A stretch of DNA of 64,000 bases. It comes from WLMZ01 sp039920665. GTDB lineage: Bacteria > Actinomycetota > Acidimicrobiia > Acidimicrobiales > Ilumatobacteraceae. Both the position numbers and the translations under genes were made by a program. The notes beneath the pieces were generated by a model. It was not told the origin of the DNA, ran no database searches, and saw only the letters and a program-made list of their open reading frames with translations. Numbering within the stretch: the stretch's first letter is position 1; every line of letters begins with the position of its first letter. Below are positions 25,552 through 33,681 of the stretch, in pieces. The DNA lies in NCBI GenBank assembly GCA_039920665.1, contig JBDSDH010000042.1, forward strand, positions 21,191 through 85,190, in the 5' to 3' direction.

Positions 25552-25872
25552 TCAGGCCGTCGCGGTACGACGGGTCGACTGTGCCCGCTGGCGGCGCAAG
25601 CGGCGACGTTCGCGCTCGCTGAGACCGCCCCAGATGCCGAACTTCTCACCGTTGACCAACGCGAACTCGAGGCAGTCGAGGCGAACCACACAACCGCGGC
25701 ACACCTCCTTGGCCTCACGAGTGCTCGCACCGCGTTCGGGGAAGAACAGGTCGGGGTCGACACCGAGGCAGTTGGCCTGGTCCTGCCAGCTCCGATCGTC
25801 TTCGGTGCCTGCGCCGCTGTGTGTTCCGCCATGTGTGTTCGGCGAGTGGATGTTGGAGAAGTTATTGGTCAT
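25552..25872 (-). CDS. whiB2: WhiB2-like (WhmD) iron-sulfur regulator
   Basis: A 106-residue Wbl protein with Cys35, 58, 61 and 67 in the C-x22-C-x2-C-x5-C pattern, the segment DPDLFFPERGASTREAKEVCRGCVVRLDCLEFALVNGEKFGIWGG and a basic Arg-rich tail. The surrounding sequence is close to WhiB2/WhmD, which controls septation and cell-division genes in actinobacteria. The ATG at 25872 has AGGAGG about 8 bases upstream. Its N-terminus (about 30 residues, His/Asn/Ser-rich) is not conserved. The upstream region carries palindromes that may be its operators. Confidence 0.88.
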   Translation of the reverse strand: MTNNFSNIHSPNTHGGTHSGAGTEDDRSWQDQANCLGVDPDLFFPERGASTREAKEVCRGCVVRLDCLEFALVNGEKFGIWGGLSERERRRLRRQRAQSTRRTATA

Positions 25873-25913
25873 CGTGTGGCCTCCTGCCTTTGTAGGCCGG
25901 GGTGCAATTGGCT

Positions 25914-25929
25914 CCGACGAGGTCGTCGG
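25914..25929. promoter_or_regulatory. inverted repeat upstream of whiB2
   Basis: CCGACGA, two bases, TCGTCGG: a perfect 7-bp inverted repeat about 42 bases upstream of the whiB2 start. It may bind a dimeric regulator or lie in the leader RNA. Confidence 0.4.
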
Positions 25930-25952
25930 GGTGTGATCGCACCCGTGTAATT

Positions 25953-25968
25953 ACAATGGTGTCATTGT
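25953..25968. promoter_or_regulatory. operator-like palindrome upstream of whiB2
   Basis: ACAATG, four bases, CATTGT, in an AT-richer stretch (25,940-26,010) that is the only candidate promoter zone for whiB2. The 25,873-26,111 interval otherwise has no gene. Confidence 0.45.
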
Positions 25969-26111
25969 CCCCTATCACATCCCACCTTTGCAAGGGGGGA
26001 TTTCACATTTGTCGGATTTCTCGCGCGATGAGCGCGAATCACTGAACGCCGAGCACGTGCAGTCGCGCGCTTCGTGAGATCCAGCGACCCTCGAGCCAAA
26101 CGGAAACCGGA

Positions 26112-27587
26112 TCAGCTGGCTTGGCGACCGCCGCGAGCCATCCGCTTCTTGTTCTCGATGAAGTCGACCAGCACGAAATCACCCAGGTTTTCCGGTGTCG
26201 TGAAGAACGCCCGGCCGCGGTTGATCGAGGTCAACTTCTCGATGAAGCTCTTCAGCGAACGGTCTGCGTCGAGCATGAACGTGTTGATCCGGATGTTGTC
26301 CTTGGTGCATCGGAGCACCTCGCGCAAGGTGGCCTCGACGGTCTCCTGGGTCGGCGGGTAGTTGAAGTACGGCTCACCGTTGGCACGGATATGAGCGGTT
26401 GGTTCGCCGTCGGTGATCATGATGATCTGCTTGGTTCCGGTCTGGCGCGACAGCAACTTGCGAGCAAGCATCAACGCGTGTTGCATGTTGGTGCCGTATG
26501 CAAAGTCCCAACTCACCTCGGGCAATTGCTCGGCTGTCAGGATCCGGGCCACTTCGCCGAAGCCGACGAGGCCCATGTAGTCGCGCGGGAACTGCGAGGT
26601 GATCAAGGAGTGCAGGGCCATCGCGACTTTTTTTGCCGGGAGGAAGTTGTCGCGCATCGGCATGCTCATCGACAGGTCGAGCAACAGCACCGTCGCCGAC
26701 TTGGTGACGTGCTCGGTGCGCTCGATTTCGAAGTCCTCCGGCGACAGGTGCACGGGCGTGCCGCCACCGCTGCGCCGCAGTGCGTTGCGGATCGTTCGTT
26801 GGAGGTCGAGGTTGAACGGATCGCCGTACTCGTACTGCTTGGTCTCGTAGGTGCGCTCGTGGCCCTGGCCGTGCAGATCCATCTGGTGCTGGCCGGTCTT
26901 GTCCTTGGCGAGCTTGCTGAACAGCTCGCGCAGTGCGTTGGAGCCGATCTTGCGCATCCCCTTCGGCGTGAGTTCGAGACGACCTTCCTTGTTCTGGATC
27001 AGGCCGGCCTCTTCGAGCATCTTGGCCATCTCGGCCAGCCGCTCGAGTGACCGAGCGGCGTCGTCACCCATCAGGTCGCGGACGCGATCCATGTCGGCTT
27101 CGGCCAGCGCGCTCGGGTTGGTGGCGTTGCGGAGCAGGTTCTCGAGCTGATCGAGCTCGCCGAGTTCCTGCATCATCTGCATCGCCTGACCCATGCCCAT
27201 CGGGTCCTGGCCCTCGAACTCGTAGCTCTGGTTCCAGTTCATCTGGGGGAACATGCTGCGCAGGTTCTGGCCGAGCTGATCCATCTGCCAGCGGAGGTCC
27301 ATGTCTTCCATCAACTGATCGCTGAGCTGCTGCATCTGGGCCCGCTGCTCGGGCGTCATCGAGTTCATCATCGCCTGCATCGCAGCCATCCGCTTGGCCA
27401 TGATCTCGAGCAGTTCGTCGAGCGACTCTGGGTTCTCCGGGAAGAAGTCGCCGAAGTTCTCCATGAACTGCTCGAACTGTGGATCCTCACCGCGCTGCTG
27501 CTTGTCGAGCATCTCGTTGAGACTGGCCAGCATGTCCTTCATCCGGGCCATGTCTTTGGGCGACATGTTCTGCATCTCGCCGCTCAT
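26112..27587 (-). CDS. VWA-domain protein, 5' part missing (fused to sheath gene fragment)
   Basis: 491 residues are open. The C-terminal von Willebrand A domain has the metal-binding motifs DLSMSMPM (about residue 305) and ITDGEPTAH, after a Met/Gln-rich helical region. From memory of the family, intact actinobacterial relatives are about 640-680 residues and carry about 170-180 more N-terminal residues before the segment aligned here with MSGEMQNMSPKDMARMKDML. The visible ATG at 27587 has no ribosome-binding site. Upstream in frame only SSVDK remains before a stop, and the next bases belong to a tail sheath gene. Relatives act beside MoxR-type AAA ATPases as metal-dependent chaperones; none is visible here. 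Whether this 5'-truncated gene is translated is uncertain. Confidence 0.7.
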   Translation of the reverse strand: MSGEMQNMSPKDMARMKDMLASLNEMLDKQQRGEDPQFEQFMENFGDFFPENPESLDELLEIMAKRMAAMQAMMNSMTPEQRAQMQQLSDQLMEDMDLRWQMDQLGQNLRSMFPQMNWNQSYEFEGQDPMGMGQAMQMMQELGELDQLENLLRNATNPSALAEADMDRVRDLMGDDAARSLERLAEMAKMLEEAGLIQNKEGRLELTPKGMRKIGSNALRELFSKLAKDKTGQHQMDLHGQGHERTYETKQYEYGDPFNLDLQRTIRNALRRSGGGTPVHLSPEDFEIERTEHVTKSATVLLLDLSMSMPMRDNFLPAKKVAMALHSLITSQFPRDYMGLVGFGEVARILTAEQLPEVSWDFAYGTNMQHALMLARKLLSRQTGTKQIIMITDGEPTAHIRANGEPYFNYPPTQETVEATLREVLRCTKDNIRINTFMLDADRSLKSFIEKLTSINRGRAFFTTPENLGDFVLVDFIENKKRMARGGRQAS

Positions 27588-28896
27588 CTTGTCGACGCTC
27601 GATCATGTTGAACAGACGACGCACGTTGATGTACGTCCAGTCGGTGTTTGACGACAGGGTGCGAGCACCCCAGACGCGAATGCCGCGGGTACCGAAGGGA
27701 CGAATGCAGTTGATCCCCATCGGGTTGAGCAGACCCTGCTCGGCCATCGTGATGTTCATCTCGACATCGAGCGCGCCGCGAACGACCTCGTTGGCCGGGG
27801 CCTTCCAGACACCACGGGTGTCGTCGGTGCGAGCCCAGATGCCGGCCATGTGGCCGGACGGGGGAACCATGACCTCGGTGTCTCCGTTGTCGACCGACGC
27901 CGGGTTGCTGACCTTGATCCACGGGTAGTAGAACGCCGCGAACTGGCTGTCGTACATCGCCACGCCTTCGCGCCACTCCTTGACTTGCTGGGGCGACATA
28001 CCGGGAGGTGCATCGAGCACGGCCATCCGGTTTGCCTGGCCCTCACAATGGTTGATCAGCGCGAGCTGCACCGACTTCCACATGTTGAGGTCGACGGTGC
28101 CGTCATCCTTGGTGGCCGCGGTGATCAGGTCGGGGATCATGACCATCGTGACGTCGTCGGCGATGACCAGACCGTTGATCCCGGTGCGAGCGGTCTCGGA
28201 ACCCGTGAAGGCACGGCCGGAGACCGGCGTCGGGTTGGCCGGGGCCGGCTCGATGCTGTACAAACCGGCCGGGATCGAAGCGAGGTCGTTGACGAGCTTC
28301 TCGGTGTCGATCTTGGTGGCCACCTTGACCTTGGTGGACTCCTTGTTGATGATCGTCTCAGCCTGACGCTTGCCGGTGGCGAGTGTGAGGTTCGGGTACG
28401 ACTCGACGACCTTGCCACCCTCGACCACATCGATCGTGAACGTCGGCGGATCCGTTTCCTTGGCATCGTCGGCTGGCGCCTCGGGCGTCACCGACAGGGC
28501 AATGGCAGCGTTGGGCTCGACGGTCGTGACCTCGAGCGCCGGCCCGAGGCTGCGGTCTGCCGATGGCAGGGCACGGGTGCCGCTCTCGGTGGCCGGGGTG
28601 CTGTTGGGGATGCGCACGATGTAGGCCAGGCTGCCACCGTTGTTGAAGTAGCCGTAGACCGAGTGAGGCAGCATGATGCCGGGGGCGAAGCCGCCGAACA
28701 GCTTCTCGAATTGGGTCCAATTGGTGACCAGCCGGGGCTTGACGCCATCCGGATCGGTCAGGTCATCGGTTGGTGCCTTCGCGGTGAAGCCGACAAAGGC
28801 GGCAACTGCGGTTGCCCCTGCCGACAGCGTCGCTGAACTGGACGCCACCTCTTCTACATAGACGCCAGGCGTGAGATAAGTTGCGGCCACGATCAA
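27487..28896 (-). CDS. contractile injection system / phage-type tail sheath protein, C-terminus missing
   Basis: The frame gives 469 residues. About the first 433 are a tail sheath: LTPGVYVEEVASSS at the start, VAAFVGFTAKAP, VTNWTQFEKLFGGF, LPHSVYGYFNNGGS and AYIVRI. Near residue 330-433 come GIWARTDDTRGVWKAPANE, GINCIRPFGTRGIRVWGARTLSS and YINVRRLFNMIE. A variable domain sits at about 115-225. Intact sheaths continue for about 100 residues after the last motif with the domain that hooks to neighbouring subunits. Here, after Glu433 (27,598), 36 out-of-frame residues of the VWA gene follow. The start is TTG at 28896 with GGAGG upstream; GTG six bases later is possible. The sheath contracts to drive a tube through a membrane. 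Without its C-terminal domain the polymer is unlikely to assemble. Confidence 0.82.
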   Translation of the reverse strand: MIVAATYLTPGVYVEEVASSSATLSAGATAVAAFVGFTAKAPTDDLTDPDGVKPRLVTNWTQFEKLFGGFAPGIMLPHSVYGYFNNGGSLAYIVRIPNSTPATESGTRALPSADRSLGPALEVTTVEPNAAIALSVTPEAPADDAKETDPPTFTIDVVEGGKVVESYPNLTLATGKRQAETIINKESTKVKVATKIDTEKLVNDLASIPAGLYSIEPAPANPTPVSGRAFTGSETARTGINGLVIADDVTMVMIPDLITAATKDDGTVDLNMWKSVQLALINHCEGQANRMAVLDAPPGMSPQQVKEWREGVAMYDSQFAAFYYPWIKVSNPASVDNGDTEVMVPPSGHMAGIWARTDDTRGVWKAPANEVVRGALDVEMNITMAEQGLLNPMGINCIRPFGTRGIRVWGARTLSSNTDWTYINVRRLFNMIERRQDERRDAEHVAQRHGPDEGHAGQSQRDARQAAAR

Positions 28897-28931
28897 TTCC
28901 CCTCCGTTGAGCTCATTGTGTACTAAACCTT

Positions 28932-28944
28932 CGCATCAGATGCG
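28932..28944. promoter_or_regulatory. inverted repeat upstream of the sheath gene
   Basis: CGCATC-A-GATGCG lies in the 246-base AT-richer gap (28,897-29,142) between the sheath gene and the DUF4280 gene, about 36 bases upstream of the sheath start. It could be an operator. Nothing else in the gap looks coding on either strand. Confidence 0.4.
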
Positions 28945-29142
28945 TTACTCGACAAATTCGCTGCTGAGGCGGGCTCAGCAACCAATCAGTGGATTTCGGT
29001 GCCCCTTCAACGATCTGCCCGGTGAAGATTCCTACGTCGACCCGCGGCAACAATAACAAGACTGCGTCCACAATGCGAGAAGTTCTTGCTCCTCTCCGTG
29101 AGGTTCTTTTGCAGAGGCCACTGATCGCGCCGCGATCCGATT

Positions 29143-29532
29143 TCAGGGGACGGTGATGGTGACCGCCGGCGACATGGTCACCGAGATCACGCCGCCCCAG
29201 TTGCACATGCATTTCGACGTGTTGTTGAGTGCCGGCATCTTGCCGATCAGCACTGTCGGCGCGCCCGGAGCCCACGGAGCGGCAACGGCCGGAATGCACG
29301 GCATCGGGGTCAACACACCCAATGCCGCCGCAGTGGCAGCAGCAACGATGGGGTTGGAGAGCGTCGTGCACATGCCGAACGGCAGGATGTTCAACAGCGG
29401 CTTGTTGTCCATGATGGTCGCGACCGGCTGATTCAGACCCATCGTCTGGTTGGTCGGCACGACCATCATCGTCGACGGTGCAAGACCGAACGAACACATC
29501 AGGACGCTTCCGTTGACGACAGGCTGGGCCAT
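29143..29532 (-). CDS. DUF4280 (PAAR-like) protein of the contractile injection system
   Basis: A 129-residue protein from the ATG at 29532. The sequence matches the DUF4280/PAAR-like family: VNGSVLMCSFGLAPSTMMV, NILPFGMCTTLSNP, TPMPCIPAVAAPWAPGAPTVLIGKMPALNNTSKCMCNWGG, and a hydrophobic C-terminal strand ending in TVP. Conserved Cys residues are at MCSF, FGMC, MPCI and KCMCNW. Such proteins cap the spike that pierces the target membrane. It sits between the sheath gene and the divergent AAA gene. The spike-tip role follows from the family and context. Confidence 0.82.
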   Translation of the reverse strand: MAQPVVNGSVLMCSFGLAPSTMMVVPTNQTMGLNQPVATIMDNKPLLNILPFGMCTTLSNPIVAAATAAALGVLTPMPCIPAVAAPWAPGAPTVLIGKMPALNNTSKCMCNWGGVISVTMSPAVTITVP

Positions 29533-29612
29533 GCCTCGGACTGTATCGCAGCCGCCACGCCACAACATGGGGCAGGTGACGCCGTAGCCGCTGTCCATGA
29601 TTGACTGAGCGG

Positions 29613-31490
29613 ATGTCTCCGAAGGCGGTCGCCAACCCTCGTTCCGCTGACGCTGCTTCAGGGGTGCCCGATGCGTGGCGCGAGTTCGGTCGATTGTCGA
29701 TCGAACATCTCACCGCTCCAGTTGACGCGGCACCGCAAGCGCGAGTGGCGCTCGAGCATCAGCTCGATGTCGCACGCGCCGCGTTCATCGAATCGCTCGA
29801 CCTGGCGTATCCGTTCTCCTCCATTGTCGCCAACGCGCGTCTGTCCCCCGCCGCGTCGGCGTTGCTCGCAATCGCGGTGTCGTGTGAACTCGACGGCCGG
29901 CTGGCCCGGCTCGTCGCCCACCTCAACGACGATCTCGCCCGGCCACGGCTCACCCTGCAGACCATCGACCAATTGATGCGCAACAACGGTTCGTCGGTGG
30001 CGGAGGTGCTCGGCCTGGATGCCCCGCTGCGTCGCTGCGCATTCGTCGAGGTGATCGAGGACGGACCGTGGGCCAACCATGCCCTGGTCGTCGCCGCAGG
30101 TGTCGTCTGGGCGCTCGTCGGCGATGGCGCGATCGATCCGCTCGTGCCGTCCAATGTGCTCGTCGTCGCGGATGACGGCACGGGTGGCGGCGAGGTGGGT
30201 GACGATCTCGTGGTGGTCACCGGTGACGACCGCATCCTGCGACGCCGCGAAGCGGCGCGGCGGGCGTCGGCGACACGGTTCCTCGTCGTCGACCAGCCGA
30301 CCGAGACCAACGTCTGGAATGCGATCGTGCGCGAGGCGACGTTGTCCGGGATGGGCATCATCATCGAACTCGAAGAACCGCTGTCTGCGCAAGGGCAACG
30401 CGTGATCGGTCGCAGCGACCACCTCGCCTGGGCACTCAGCTCGCGCAAGGAACTGGCCATCGCCGACATGCCCAATCGCCGCTGGCGCGAAATTCGCGCC
30501 GAACATCGCGATCCCACGTCGCAGGATTGGAACGACGCGGTCGGCACGGTGGACGCACATCGCCACCACCTGTCCGCCGAGCAGCTCGATCTCGTCGGTC
30601 GGGCGTTCGAAGCCCACGATCGTGACCTCGACAGTGCAGTCCGCCGGTTGATGGCCGGCCCGCTCGAACAATTGGCCCAGCGGATCCGGCCGACGCGTAC
30701 ATGGGACGACATCGTCCTCAGCCCCGAGCGGTTGCGCCATTTGCACGGCATCGTCGATCGCTACCGGTATGCGTCGACGGTGTTCGACGACTGGGGATTT
30801 TCGGACAAGCCATCGCGGGGTCTGGTCGCGATGTTCTCCGGGCCGTCCGGCACCGGCAAGACCCTGGCCGCCGAGATTGTCGCCGGTGAGCTCGGACTCG
30901 ATGTGTTCAAACTGAATCTGTCGGCCGTCGTCAGCAAGTACATCGGCGAGACCGAGAAGAACCTCGAACAGATCTTCGACGCCGCCGGCAGCGGCAATGT
31001 GGTGTTGTTCTTCGACGAGGCCGACTCGCTGTTCGGCAAGCGCAGCGAGGTCAAAGATGCTCGCGACCGTTACGCCAACATCGAGGTGTCGTACCTGCTG
31101 CAGCGTCTCGAGCGCTACGACGGTGTGGTTCTACTCGCGACCAACTTCGAGAAAAACGTCGACGATGCGTTCCTGCGCCGGATCCACGCCCGGATCGAGT
31201 TCCCGGTGCCAGGTTCCAACGAGCGCGAACAGATCTGGATCCGAAACTTCCCGGCGGGCGCTCCCGTCGACGACGTCGATTTCGGGTTCTTGGCCGAACA
31301 GTTCGAGATGCCGGGCGGCGCGATCCGCAACGCCGTCATCCACGCTGCGTTCCTCGCTGCAGCGGAGGGCCAACGGATCTCGATGGGCCACGCCGTACAA
31401 GCCGTGGCTCGCGAATACCGCAAAATGGGCAGGTTGCTCAAGCCAGATCATTTCGGCCCGTACTTCAACCTCGCCAAATCTGCCGAGTGA
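29613..31490 (+). CDS. AAA+ ATPase of the contractile injection system type (Afp15-like)
   Basis: A 625-residue protein from the ATG at 29613 (TTG at 29601 is an alternative). The N-terminal half is a helical and winged-helix region that resembles the pre-AAA part of extracellular contractile injection system ATPases. The C-terminal AAA+ module has Walker A GPSGTGKT (about residues 410-417), Walker B VVLFFDEADS (about 463-472), the sensor region LLATNFEKNVDDAFLRRIHARIEF with Arg fingers, and a small lid domain with GGAIRNAVIHAAFLAA. In intact loci this ATPase helps assemble or process the particle. It is divergent from the DUF4280 gene by 80 bases. The gene looks intact, whereas the rest of the particle genes are missing or cut. 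Confidence 0.82.
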   Translation: MSPKAVANPRSADAASGVPDAWREFGRLSIEHLTAPVDAAPQARVALEHQLDVARAAFIESLDLAYPFSSIVANARLSPAASALLAIAVSCELDGRLARLVAHLNDDLARPRLTLQTIDQLMRNNGSSVAEVLGLDAPLRRCAFVEVIEDGPWANHALVVAAGVVWALVGDGAIDPLVPSNVLVVADDGTGGGEVGDDLVVVTGDDRILRRREAARRASATRFLVVDQPTETNVWNAIVREATLSGMGIIIELEEPLSAQGQRVIGRSDHLAWALSSRKELAIADMPNRRWREIRAEHRDPTSQDWNDAVGTVDAHRHHLSAEQLDLVGRAFEAHDRDLDSAVRRLMAGPLEQLAQRIRPTRTWDDIVLSPERLRHLHGIVDRYRYASTVFDDWGFSDKPSRGLVAMFSGPSGTGKTLAAEIVAGELGLDVFKLNLSAVVSKYIGETEKNLEQIFDAAGSGNVVLFFDEADSLFGKRSEVKDARDRYANIEVSYLLQRLERYDGVVLLATNFEKNVDDAFLRRIHARIEFPVPGSNEREQIWIRNFPAGAPVDDVDFGFLAEQFEMPGGAIRNAVIHAAFLAAAEGQRISMGHAVQAVAREYRKMGRLLKPDHFGPYFNLAKSAE

Positions 31491-31541
31491 GCAAGCTGTC
31501 GGGTCAGAACAACCTGCCGACACAGACCGAGAGGACGCACG

Positions 31542-32687
31542 ATGGCGTGGAACTTCCTGCAGGTGGTCGAGATCGGGGCGACCTCGTACGGCATCTATCC
31601 GGTGCCGACCGGCGCGCACGGCAACGATCTCGGCATTGCATCAACCGATCGTGACACCAACCCGACCGTCGTGCCGATCGCGGGTCTGAAGGTACTGCGG
31701 GCCACCAACGACGGGACGTGGGTGCCATCGCTGAACGTGCTGCGCACCAAGGGCCGACTGGTGATCACCGACGACCGACTGGCGGTGACGTTCGACAAGT
31801 TCGTGCCCAAGGACCTCGGTTCGTTCGATCCAGTAGCGGTCGAACGGCCCGACGGCGGCCGATCGAAACGCCCCAAGCAGATGTTGGTCGGTCACGTCGC
31901 ACTCGGCCAGATCCGCCAGATCGGTGTCCGCCAGGGTCACGGTCACGGTCACGGTCACGGTTCGAACGACAAGGGCTCCCGAGACGCGATCAACGACGGG
32001 CTCGGCAGCGTGATCATCGCGGCCGTCGATGCCACCGACACGATCGTGATCGACCAGCACGCCGGTGTGGTGGTCGCGATCGAGATCATCATCGGCGCAT
32101 CGGTCGACCCGGTCCCGGTGGTCAACGATGTCCTGGCGCGGTTGATGACCGAGCGGCTCCGGACGTCGGCCCTCGAGGTCGACCAACCAACTCGCGACGC
32201 CTGGGCCGAGATGGCACGCATCGGCTTCACACCGCCTGCGGGCGAGGTCCAGACCTACGACTTCGATCGCAGCCAACCGGTTCGGCGCGTCGCTGCCCAC
32301 ATCACGACCCACCATCTGATCCCGCCGACCGACACGTCCCCGGTGCCGACGATGTTGCCGACGCCGGCGCTGGCAATGCCGGCGCTGGCTGGGCCATCCC
32401 CGGCTGATCCGGCCTCCGCTGATCCGGCCTCCGCTGATCTGGCCTCCGCTGATCCGGCCTCCGCACCGACCGGGCATCGGCCCCTGCCGGCGCCGGTGCT
32501 GTCGCGACCATCGGGTCCCGAGCCATCACGCCCGGGCGTGTTCCTGCCGGCGCCGCCTCCGCCCGGATCGACGGCGGAGTGGCGAACAGACCCGTTCGCC
32601 CGTCACGAATTGCGATTCTGGGACGGATTCGGCTGGACCGAGCACGTCCACAGCAACGGTCAGCAGAGCGCCGACCCGCCCCGCTGA
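31542..32687 (+). CDS. DUF2510-containing protein next to the injection-system ATPase
   Basis: A 381-residue protein with three parts. The N-terminal about 220 residues form a compact, Val/Ile-rich domain of unknown fold with a GHGHGHGHG run (about residues 132-140; the DNA repeats GGTCAC four times). A Pro/Ala-rich linker contains the 15-base repeat ADPAS four times. The last about 35 residues match DUF2510 (DPFARHELRFWDGFGWTEHV), a short domain common in actinobacterial membrane and secreted proteins. It follows the AAA gene after 51 bases on the same strand, so it may be a further component or a substrate; this is inference. It overlaps the cobD 3' end by 28 bases. Confidence 0.6.
   Translation: MAWNFLQVVEIGATSYGIYPVPTGAHGNDLGIASTDRDTNPTVVPIAGLKVLRATNDGTWVPSLNVLRTKGRLVITDDRLAVTFDKFVPKDLGSFDPVAVERPDGGRSKRPKQMLVGHVALGQIRQIGVRQGHGHGHGHGSNDKGSRDAINDGLGSVIIAAVDATDTIVIDQHAGVVVAIEIIIGASVDPVPVVNDVLARLMTERLRTSALEVDQPTRDAWAEMARIGFTPPAGEVQTYDFDRSQPVRRVAAHITTHHLIPPTDTSPVPTMLPTPALAMPALAGPSPADPASADPASADLASADPASAPTGHRPLPAPVLSRPSGPEPSRPGVFLPAPPPPGSTAEWRTDPFARHELRFWDGFGWTEHVHSNGQQSADPPR
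32402..32463 (+). repeat. 15-bp repeat, four units, in the DUF2510 gene
   Basis: Units of CTGATCCGGCCTCCG type follow one another about four times, with one unit carrying a single change (CTGATCTGG). They code a Pro/Ala/Asp/Ser linker. The unit length keeps the frame if the number changes. Confidence 0.75.
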
Positions 32688-33643
32688 ACGCGCTGGCCCC
32701 GCAAACCCGGCAGACACCTGGGAACGAATCGGGCCCGTTGCCACAAGAGAGGGCCGGCAATTGCGGCAGCGGCGAGTGCCGCCGTCGCCTGATTCATCAG
32801 GGTGATCGCCGCCGCAACATCGCCGGCGGCTGCACGACGACCGTCTCCGAGCACGCCCCGGTCCTCGATGACATCGCCATAGCGGTTCGCGCCACCGAGG
32901 CGAATGCCGAGAGCTGCCGCGAACGCGGACTCGATCACACCGCCATTCGGCGAAGGATGCTGGGCGGCATCGCGGCGAACAACTCGCTGGATCGCGTTCG
33001 CCCGGCCGGGACGCACCCCGGCAACGGTGATCGCTGCAAGTCGCGCCGGGAGCCAGTTGGCCACGTCGTCGAGGCGCGCGCTCGCCCAACCGAAGCGTTC
33101 GTAGCGCGGCGAATGGTGACCCACCATGGCGTCGAGGGTGTTGACAGCTCGGTGAGCGAGCACGAGTGGCGCGCCACCGATGACGGCCCACATGATCGGA
33201 GCGATCACCGCATCGACCGAGTTCTCCGCAACCGATTCGATGACCGCTCGGGCCACCTCTGTCTCGGACAGATGGGTCGCCGTCCGCCCGACGAGCGACG
33301 GCAGACGGGCCCGGGCGCTCGCCAGGTCCCCGGCCGCGAGCAAGTCGCCGATCGCCGCTGCTTCTCGGCCGAGCATCCGCCCGGCGACCGCGATCGAGAC
33401 CGCTGCAGCGGTCGCAGCTGGTCGACCGAGCAGGCGCTGCAACCCGACTCCGATCAGTGTTGCGCCACCGACACCGATGGCGCAGAACACCACACCAGCA
33501 GTCTTCGAGTTGCGGTACCACTGCGTCTCCAGGGCAGTCATCGCCTGCCCGAACCGGGCCACTGGATGGACGGCGACTGGTGGTTCGCCGACGAAGCGAT
33601 CGATGGCGAGACCGAGCGCGATCGCAGCTCCGGTTGCACGCAT
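32660..33643 (-). CDS. cobD: cobalamin biosynthesis protein CobD/CbiB
   Basis: A 327-residue membrane protein. It shows the N-terminal signature LGLAIDRFVGEPPVAVHPVARFGQ, the middle motif ESVAENSVDAVIAPIMWAVIGGAPLVLAHRAVNTLDAMVGH, and RFGWASARLDDVANWLPARLAAI. The enzyme joins aminopropanol phosphate (or its phosphorylated form) to cobyric acid to give adenosylcobinamide. No other cobalamin gene lies nearby in the window, so it is a lone gene of the pathway here. Its 3' end overlaps the DUF2510 gene by 28 bases (convergent). The C-terminal 20 residues are basic and unconserved, as is common. Confidence 0.9.
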   Translation of the reverse strand: MRATGAAIALGLAIDRFVGEPPVAVHPVARFGQAMTALETQWYRNSKTAGVVFCAIGVGGATLIGVGLQRLLGRPAATAAAVSIAVAGRMLGREAAAIGDLLAAGDLASARARLPSLVGRTATHLSETEVARAVIESVAENSVDAVIAPIMWAVIGGAPLVLAHRAVNTLDAMVGHHSPRYERFGWASARLDDVANWLPARLAAITVAGVRPGRANAIQRVVRRDAAQHPSPNGGVIESAFAAALGIRLGGANRYGDVIEDRGVLGDGRRAAAGDVAAAITLMNQATAALAAAAIAGPLLWQRARFVPRCLPGLRGQRVQRGGSALC

Positions 33644-33681
33644 CGGCGTACCCTACGGGCGGCGGCTACTCTGCACGTGTC

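Noticed and set aside
27850..28836. Plus-strand 328-codon open frame opposite the sheath gene
   Set aside because: Arg/His/Asp-rich shadow translation; the sheath motifs on the minus strand are unambiguous.
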